A stretch of DNA of 64,000 nucleotides, taken from NCBI RefSeq assembly GCF_039522525.1, contig NZ_BAAADO010000004.1, positions 186,001 through 250,000 of the forward strand, read 5' to 3'. The notes beneath the pieces are model-generated. The model ran no database searches and was not told where the DNA came from. It worked only from the letters and a program-made list of their open reading frames with translations. Source of the stretch: Salinibacillus aidingensis. GTDB taxonomy: Bacteria; Bacillota; Bacilli; Bacillales; Alkalibacillaceae. A program made the translations under genes and the position numbers. This document shows, one piece after another, positions 59,105-64,000 of this stretch. The first letter of the stretch is position 1; each line of letters begins with the position of its first letter.

Positions 59105-59170
59105 CACTTTATTACATAATAAATGTTGCGATAAGAGACAGAAAAGCGTAAATTAGAGGAGGAACCATAC

Positions 59171-59434
59171 TTGAGTTTAAAATTAATTAATATTGGCTTT
59201 GGGAATGTTGTATCAGCAAATCGGATTATTTCCATTGTTTCACCAGAATCAGCGCCTATTAAGCGTATTATAACGGTTGCAAGAGACAATAATAAATTGA
59301 TAGATGCTACATATGGAAGACGTACACGTGCAGTCATCGTTGCAGATAGTGATCATGTTATCCTTTCTGCAGTTCAACCAGAAACAGTTGGTCAACGTGT
59401 CATTAGTAATGATGACATGTCGGATGAAGGCTAG
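59171..59434 (+). CDS. remA: RemA (YlzA), DUF370 extracellular matrix regulator
   Basis: The 87-residue protein matches RemA along its length: KLINIGFGNVVSANRIISIV, RRTRAVIVADSDHVILSA. In B. subtilis RemA is a DNA-binding protein activating biofilm matrix operons and osmoprotectant genes. TTG 59171 lies 6 bases after AGGAGGAA. gmk and rpoZ follow with tiny gaps, a conserved order in Bacillales. Confidence 0.95.
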   Translation: MSLKLINIGFGNVVSANRIISIVSPESAPIKRIITVARDNNKLIDATYGRRTRAVIVADSDHVILSAVQPETVGQRVISNDDMSDEG

Positions 59435-59445
59435 GAGGCAATATT

Positions 59446-60066
59446 GTGATTGAGAATAAAGGTATACTTTTTGTTTTATCTGGCCCATCAGGAGTCGGAA
59501 AAGGCACAGTAAGAAAAGCATTATTTGATCAGGCAACAGATTTGCAATATTCGATTTCTGTTACAACACGTAAGCCAAGAAATGGGGAAAAACACGGAGT
59601 TGACTACTTCTTTCATGAAAAAGATGAAGTAGAGAAAATGATTGAAGAGAGTAAGCTGCTTGAGTGGGCAGAATATGTCGGAAATTATTATGGAACTCCA
59701 AGAGAATACGTGGAACAGACACTTGAATCAGGTAAGGATGTATTCCTCGAAATCGAAGTTCAGGGTGCTCTGCAAGTAAAAGAAAATTTTCCAGAGGGAG
59801 TCTTTATTTTCCTGTTCCCGCCTAGTCTCGATGAGCTAAAAAATCGTATTGTAAACAGAGGCACAGAAACAGAGGACCTGGTTCGAAATCGGCTGTTAGC
59901 TGCTAAAGAAGAAATTGAAATGATGGAAGCCTATGATTATGTAGTGGTTAATGATACAGTAAGTCATGCTGTAGAAAAAATAAATTCCATTGTTCAGGCA
60001 GAACATTGTAAAAGAGAAAGAATTGCCGAAGAATATAAAAAAGCATTGGAGAGTGATATAGAATGA
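59446..60066 (+). CDS. gmk: Guanylate kinase
   Basis: The 206-residue P-loop kinase phosphorylates GMP to GDP. Seen are the P-loop LSGPSGVGKGTVRKAL (10-25), SVTTRKPRNGEKHGVDYFF (GMP-binding) near 37-55, EWAEYVGNYYGTPREYV and the lid FPPSLDELKNRIVNRGTET. GTG 59446 follows TAGGAGGCAATATT. The stop overlaps rpoZ. Confidence 0.96.
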   Translation: MIENKGILFVLSGPSGVGKGTVRKALFDQATDLQYSISVTTRKPRNGEKHGVDYFFHEKDEVEKMIEESKLLEWAEYVGNYYGTPREYVEQTLESGKDVFLEIEVQGALQVKENFPEGVFIFLFPPSLDELKNRIVNRGTETEDLVRNRLLAAKEEIEMMEAYDYVVVNDTVSHAVEKINSIVQAEHCKRERIAEEYKKALESDIE

Positions 60067-60269
60067 TGTTGGAACCATCTGTTGATGAATTGCTTGAAAA
60101 AATCAATTCGAAATATGCATTAGTTATTCTGTCGGCTAAACGTGCAAGAGAACTACAATTCACGGATGATCCGATGATTGATGATGTGAAATCCAATAAA
60201 TTAGTCGGGACTGCTTTGGAAGAAATTCGTGCCGAAAAACTTGAAACGGCTAATCATGACTATGAATAA
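60063..60269 (+). CDS. rpoZ: RNA polymerase omega subunit
   Basis: The 68-residue protein has the omega signature PSVDELLEKINSKYALVILSAKRARELQ and ALEEIRAEKLE. It stabilises the beta-prime subunit of RNA polymerase. ATG 60063 is 9 bases from GGAGAG; ATG 60066, one codon later, aligns with the usual MLxPS start and is an equal choice. It overlaps the gmk stop. A terminator follows. Confidence 0.95.
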   Translation: MMLEPSVDELLEKINSKYALVILSAKRARELQFTDDPMIDDVKSNKLVGTALEEIRAEKLETANHDYE

Positions 60270-60288
60270 TCACCTATGATTAATTGAA

Positions 60289-60319
60289 ATAACAACCTTA
60301 ACAGGGTTGTTATTTTTTG
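60289..60319 (+). terminator. Intrinsic terminator after rpoZ
   Basis: AATAACAACCT pairs with AGGGTTGTTATT (wobble) across a very short loop and is followed by six T. Confidence 0.9.
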
Positions 60320-60386
60320 CACTTAATGACACCATTTTGTTCATGGTCTTCTCTATTAAAGGGTTAAGGAAAGAGGGGAATGAAGG

Positions 60387-61604
60387 ATGTTAAAAGGAAA
60401 AAAGGTCGTATTAGGAGTATCAGGAGGCATTGCCGCTTATAAGGCATGTGCACTGACAAGTAAGCTTGTCCAGAGAGGAGCCATCGTAAAGGTTATAATG
60501 ACCAATCATGCGACTCAATTTGTCAGTCCCCTGACATTTCAGGCTTTATCCAGGCAGCCGGTTTATACGGACACCTTTGATGAAAAGGATCCGGAAAAAA
60601 TTGCTCACATCGATTTGGCAGATTGGGCCGATTTATTTATTCTTGCTCCAGCAACAGCAAATGTGATCGGAAAAGCTGCAAATGGAATAGCAGATGATAT
60701 GCTGACAACGACGCTGCTTGCTACAGAAGCAACCGTGTATGTAGCTCCGGCGATGAATGTTCATATGTATGCCCACCCAGCTGTTCAGAAGAATATGCAG
60801 ACCTTACATGATTTTGGTTATCAGTTTATCGAACCTGGCGAAGGTTTTCTTGCGTGTGGTTATGTAGGCAAAGGCAGGCTGGAAGAACCTGAATCAATCC
60901 TTGACGTTATTGAAGAGCATATAGGGACAAAAGAATCCTCTTCTTATTATAATGGCAAACACATATTAGTCACAGCCGGCCCTACACGGGAATCGATTGA
61001 TCCTGTCCGCTTTTTTACCAATCATTCTTCAGGAAAAATGGGCTACGCGATTGCCGAAACTGCTGCAAAACTGGGTGCGAGCGTTACCTTAATTTCCGGA
61101 CCATCCAATCTGGGAGTACCGAATGGAGTCAGTCGAATGGAAGTTGAGAGCGCCCGGGATATGTATCATGAAGTATTCCGCCATTATGATAAGGCTGATA
61201 TTATTATTAAAGCAGCCGCAGTTGCAGATTACCGGCCTAAGGAAACCTTTGATCAAAAAATGAAAAAGCAGGAGGGTTCGCTCGTCATTGAACTAGAGCG
61301 GACAGAGGATATTTTAAAAGCTTTAGGGGAGAAAAAACAAAAGCACCAATACTTAGTTGGGTTTGCCGCCGAAACATCAAATGTGATTCAATATGGCAGG
61401 GAAAAGCTCGAAAGAAAAAATCTGGATGCCATTGTCGTTAACGATGTCAGTCAGGAGAATGCCGGTTTTTCAGCTGATACAAATGAAGCAGCTTTTATTT
61501 CAAAGACAGGAAAACAGCAAAAGCTGTCACTAAACTCAAAAGTTAAAATTGCTCAACAGCTATTTTCTCTAATTGAGGAAGACTTAAAGGGAGGAGAACA
61601 GTGA
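60387..61604 (+). CDS. coaBC: Bifunctional CoaBC (phosphopantothenoylcysteine decarboxylase/synthetase)
   Basis: The product is 405 residues. The N-terminal flavin CoaC (1-190) has GVSGGIAAYK, APATANVIGKAANGIADD, APAMN and ACGYVGKGR. The C-terminal CoaB (195-405) has GPTRESIDPVRFFTNHSSG, the KAAAVADYRP motif and VGFAAET. It makes 4'-phosphopantetheine from phosphopantothenate and cysteine, feeding coaD at 7.7 kb. AAAGAGGGG precedes ATG 60387. The stop overlaps priA by 4 bases. Confidence 0.96.
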   Translation: MLKGKKVVLGVSGGIAAYKACALTSKLVQRGAIVKVIMTNHATQFVSPLTFQALSRQPVYTDTFDEKDPEKIAHIDLADWADLFILAPATANVIGKAANGIADDMLTTTLLATEATVYVAPAMNVHMYAHPAVQKNMQTLHDFGYQFIEPGEGFLACGYVGKGRLEEPESILDVIEEHIGTKESSSYYNGKHILVTAGPTRESIDPVRFFTNHSSGKMGYAIAETAAKLGASVTLISGPSNLGVPNGVSRMEVESARDMYHEVFRHYDKADIIIKAAAVADYRPKETFDQKMKKQEGSLVIELERTEDILKALGEKKQKHQYLVGFAAETSNVIQYGREKLERKNLDAIVVNDVSQENAGFSADTNEAAFISKTGKQQKLSLNSKVKIAQQLFSLIEEDLKGGEQ

Positions 61605-64000
61605 AAATTGCAAGTGTAATTGTTGATGTCCCTTCCATGGCTATTGATCATGTGTTTGATTATCGAATTCCTGATCGATATAAAGACAGCCTGGAAGAGG
61701 GGATGAGGGTAATTATTCCTTTTGGACCGAGAAAGGTCATGGGCTTTGTTATTGAAATCAAAACGAATACAGAAGTGAAAGAATTAAAAGAAATCGACGA
61801 AGTTCTGGATTACACACCTGTTCTGACTCAGGAACTTTTACAACTGGGGACATGGATTGCCAATCGGACTTTAAGCTTCCAGATAACCTCTTTACAAGTG
61901 ATGCTCCCTCAGATACTGAAGGCTAAATATAAAAAAGAATTGTGGCTGCTAGCTGAGGAGGAAGAGCTGTCGGAAACTTTACAGATACTATTTGCCGGGC
62001 GGGTTATGGTCACGTTTGAGGAGATAGAGGAGAGGAACATCCCTTATATTAAAATTCGCACTGCAATCAAAGATGGTTTGGCTGAGGTCAGATATGTCGT
62101 CAAAAGTAAAGAAACCAGAAAGAAAATGACCTGGGCAGAACCGGTGGATGCCTTTCAGTTAGAGGAAGGCTTCATGGAAACTTCCAATCAGGCCAAAAAA
62201 CAGAAAGCCATTATCGGATTTTTTCTTGAGAATCCTGAGCCCATTCTTTTAAAGCAATTGTTAACAAAGCTCCATACAACTCGGTCCACCGTTCAATCAT
62301 TAGTCAGTCGGGGTTTGATCCGCTTATATGAAAAAGAAGTTTATCGGGATCCCTATGAAAATCGTAATTTTGAAAGAACCGAACCTTTACCTTTAACAGA
62401 GGAACAAGCGAAAGCGATAAAACCCATTCATCAGACGATGGATCATCATGAGCATGAAGTTTTCCTGCTCCATGGTGTTACAGGAAGCGGAAAGACTGAA
62501 ATTTATCTGCAGTCTATTCAGAATGCATTAGACAAAGGACAGGAAGCGATCGTGCTGGTGCCGGAAATATCCTTAACCCCTCAAATGGTACAGCGCTTTA
62601 AAGGACGATTTGGCTCAGACGTAGCTGTGATGCATAGTGGGTTATCCGCTGGAGAAAAATTTGATGAGTGGCGGAAAGTTCAGCGTAAGGAAGTCCGTGT
62701 CGTCGTAGGGGCCAGGTCCGCTATCTTTGCTCCTTTTGAAAATCTGGGTATTATTATCATTGATGAAGAGCATGAAAACAGCTATAAACAGGACGATACC
62801 CCTCGCTATCATGCACGTGATATAGCGATTTTCCGGGGAGAGTATCACCATTGCCCTGTTATTCTCGGAAGTGCGACGCCAACTCTGGAATCTTTTGCAC
62901 GAGCGAAAAAGGGCGTTTATCATTTGCTTACATTGTCGAAACGGATGAACAATCAAAGCATGCCAGAGGTTGAAATTGTAGATATGCGGGACGAACTTCA
63001 CCAGGGTAATCGTTCCATGTTTTCCTTTCCATTACAGGAACGTATTCGTGAGCGTTTAGAGCGAAAAGAACAAATTGTCCTGCTTTTAAATCGCAGAGGG
63101 TATTCAACCTTCGTCATCTGCCGGGATTGTGGGACGACCATTCAGTGTCCCCATTGTGATATTTCTCTAACCTATCATAGGAAGCAGGAGAGATTAAAAT
63201 GCCATTATTGCTCCTATGAAATTCCTATGCCACAGGTGTGTCCGGAATGCGGAAGTGACTCTATCCGCTATTTTGGTACAGGAACTCAGAAAGTGGAGGA
63301 ATCCCTTCAGCAGACATTCCCGGAAGCCGGTATCATTAGAATGGATGTGGATACCACACGGAGAAAGGGCTCCCATGAAAAATTATTAAATCAATTCAGG
63401 GAGAGAAAAGCGGATATTTTATTGGGGACGCAAATGATAGCAAAAGGACTTGATTTTAGTAATGTTACATTAGTAGGCGTGCTTGCTGCTGATTCCATGT
63501 TACATATTCCGGACTTTCGCTCAGCTGAAAAAACCTTTCAATTATTAACACAGGTTAGTGGCAGAGCCGGCCGTCATGAATTACCAGGTGAGGTGGTCGT
63601 TCAATCTTACACACCGGATCATTACAGTATTGAACTGGCAAGTCAGTATCAATTTGAACCCTTTTTTCAATATGAAATGAAAATGAGAAAAAGATTTAAA
63701 TATCCACCCTATTATTTTCTGGCTTTAGTAACGATTTCCCATCCCAATCATGCTTATGCCGTTCAAGTTACGCAGAAAATTGTAAAATCCTTACACGAGA
63801 TGAGTATGAACCGTACACAGATTATGGGGCCCACGCCATCCCCTATTACAAGGATTAAAAATAGATATCGCTATCAATGCATGATAAAATACAAAAATGA
63901 ACCAAATCTGTATGAGAATATGAAGAAAATTATCCAGCAATATGAAAAAGAAATTCAGACAAAGGATTTACAAATATCTGTTGACTTTCAACCAACGCAA
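61601..64000 (+). CDS. priA: Primosomal protein N', helicase PriA (3' end cut by window)
   Basis: The frame is open for 800 codons to the window edge, close to the full family length, so only a few terminal residues are missing. Seen are the N-terminal DNA-binding domain (ASVIVDVPSMAIDHVFDYRIP), Walker A GVTGSGKTEIY near 290, the DEEH box near 388, the zinc-binding cysteine cluster (CRDC, CPHC, CHYC, CPEC) near 507-550, and RAGRHE of helicase motif VI. PriA restarts collapsed forks. GTG 61601 has GGGAGGAGAA upstream and overlaps the coaBC stop. Confidence 0.97.
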   Translation, partial: MKIASVIVDVPSMAIDHVFDYRIPDRYKDSLEEGMRVIIPFGPRKVMGFVIEIKTNTEVKELKEIDEVLDYTPVLTQELLQLGTWIANRTLSFQITSLQVMLPQILKAKYKKELWLLAEEEELSETLQILFAGRVMVTFEEIEERNIPYIKIRTAIKDGLAEVRYVVKSKETRKKMTWAEPVDAFQLEEGFMETSNQAKKQKAIIGFFLENPEPILLKQLLTKLHTTRSTVQSLVSRGLIRLYEKEVYRDPYENRNFERTEPLPLTEEQAKAIKPIHQTMDHHEHEVFLLHGVTGSGKTEIYLQSIQNALDKGQEAIVLVPEISLTPQMVQRFKGRFGSDVAVMHSGLSAGEKFDEWRKVQRKEVRVVVGARSAIFAPFENLGIIIIDEEHENSYKQDDTPRYHARDIAIFRGEYHHCPVILGSATPTLESFARAKKGVYHLLTLSKRMNNQSMPEVEIVDMRDELHQGNRSMFSFPLQERIRERLERKEQIVLLLNRRGYSTFVICRDCGTTIQCPHCDISLTYHRKQERLKCHYCSYEIPMPQVCPECGSDSIRYFGTGTQKVEESLQQTFPEAGIIRMDVDTTRRKGSHEKLLNQFRERKADILLGTQMIAKGLDFSNVTLVGVLAADSMLHIPDFRSAEKTFQLLTQVSGRAGRHELPGEVVVQSYTPDHYSIELASQYQFEPFFQYEMKMRKRFKYPPYYFLALVTISHPNHAYAVQVTQKIVKSLHEMSMNRTQIMGPTPSPITRIKNRYRYQCMIKYKNEPNLYENMKKIIQQYEKEIQTKDLQISVDFQPTQ

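Noticed and set aside
1..64000. CRISPR arrays, tRNA, rRNA, prophage or complete insertion sequences
   Set aside because: No regularly spaced direct repeats, no tRNA cloverleaf or rRNA segments, and no transposase or integrase reading frames were seen.

Overview
The window is a chromosomal segment of a low-GC, endospore-forming Bacillaceae bacterium, most like the Virgibacillus/Oceanobacillus branch (inference from gene content; no search could be run). Gene order follows Bacillus subtilis from ctaG through the ylb block, the mraZ/dcw division and cell-wall cluster, spoIIGA-sigE-sigG, the ylm-divIVA block, ileS-lspA-rluD-pyrR-pyrP and rqcH-yloB-yloC-remA-gmk-rpoZ-coaBC-priA. The MurE DNPR motif points to meso-diaminopimelate peptidoglycan, and bshC points to bacillithiol as the thiol buffer.

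Layout. 1-6.8 kb: end of ctaG, a DUF420 membrane protein, an acetyltransferase, an AI-2E family transporter and ylbA-ylbG. 6.8-18.7 kb: the sporulation sRNA csfG, rsmD-coaD, ylbJ, ylbK, ylbL, tmcAL, ylbN-rpmF, a crotonase, gerR, ylbP, panE, a DUF3397 protein and bshC. 18.9-37.5 kb: mraZ-rsmH-ftsL-pbpB, spoVD, murE-murF-mraY-murD, spoVE, divIB-ylxW-ylxX-sbp and ftsA-ftsZ. 37.8-38.9 kb: a decayed hydrolase and a large imperfect inverted repeat. 39-41.7 kb: spoIIGA-sigE-sigG. 41.8-45.8 kb: ylmC-ylmD-ylmE-sepF-ylmG-ylmH-divIVA. 45.8-53 kb: T-box-controlled ileS, lspA, rluD, and pyrR-pyrP with two PyrR attenuators. 53-64 kb: rqcH, yloB, a frameshifted yloC, remA, gmk, rpoZ, coaBC and nearly all of priA.

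How the genes work together. The centre couples peptidoglycan precursor synthesis (MurE, MurF, MraY, MurD), septal synthesis (PBP2B, FtsL, DivIB), the Z-ring (FtsA, FtsZ, SepF, DivIVA) and the sporulation variants (SpoVD, SpoVE, SpoIIGA/sigma-E, sigma-G). Differences from B. subtilis include murF inside the cluster, no murG or murB between spoVE and divIB, no ylmA, no ylyA, and a pyr operon that stops after pyrP.

I found no unknown multi-gene system. The interesting signals are regulatory and intergenic: a csfG-like sRNA with a sigma-F type promoter, a sigG leader whose SD-blocking hairpin can form only in readthrough RNA, GTGG boxes phased at 10 bp over the mraZ promoter, a terminator-like hairpin covering the spoVE ribosome binding site, structured leaders before divIB and before the ileS T-box, and at least two families of intergenic repeats.
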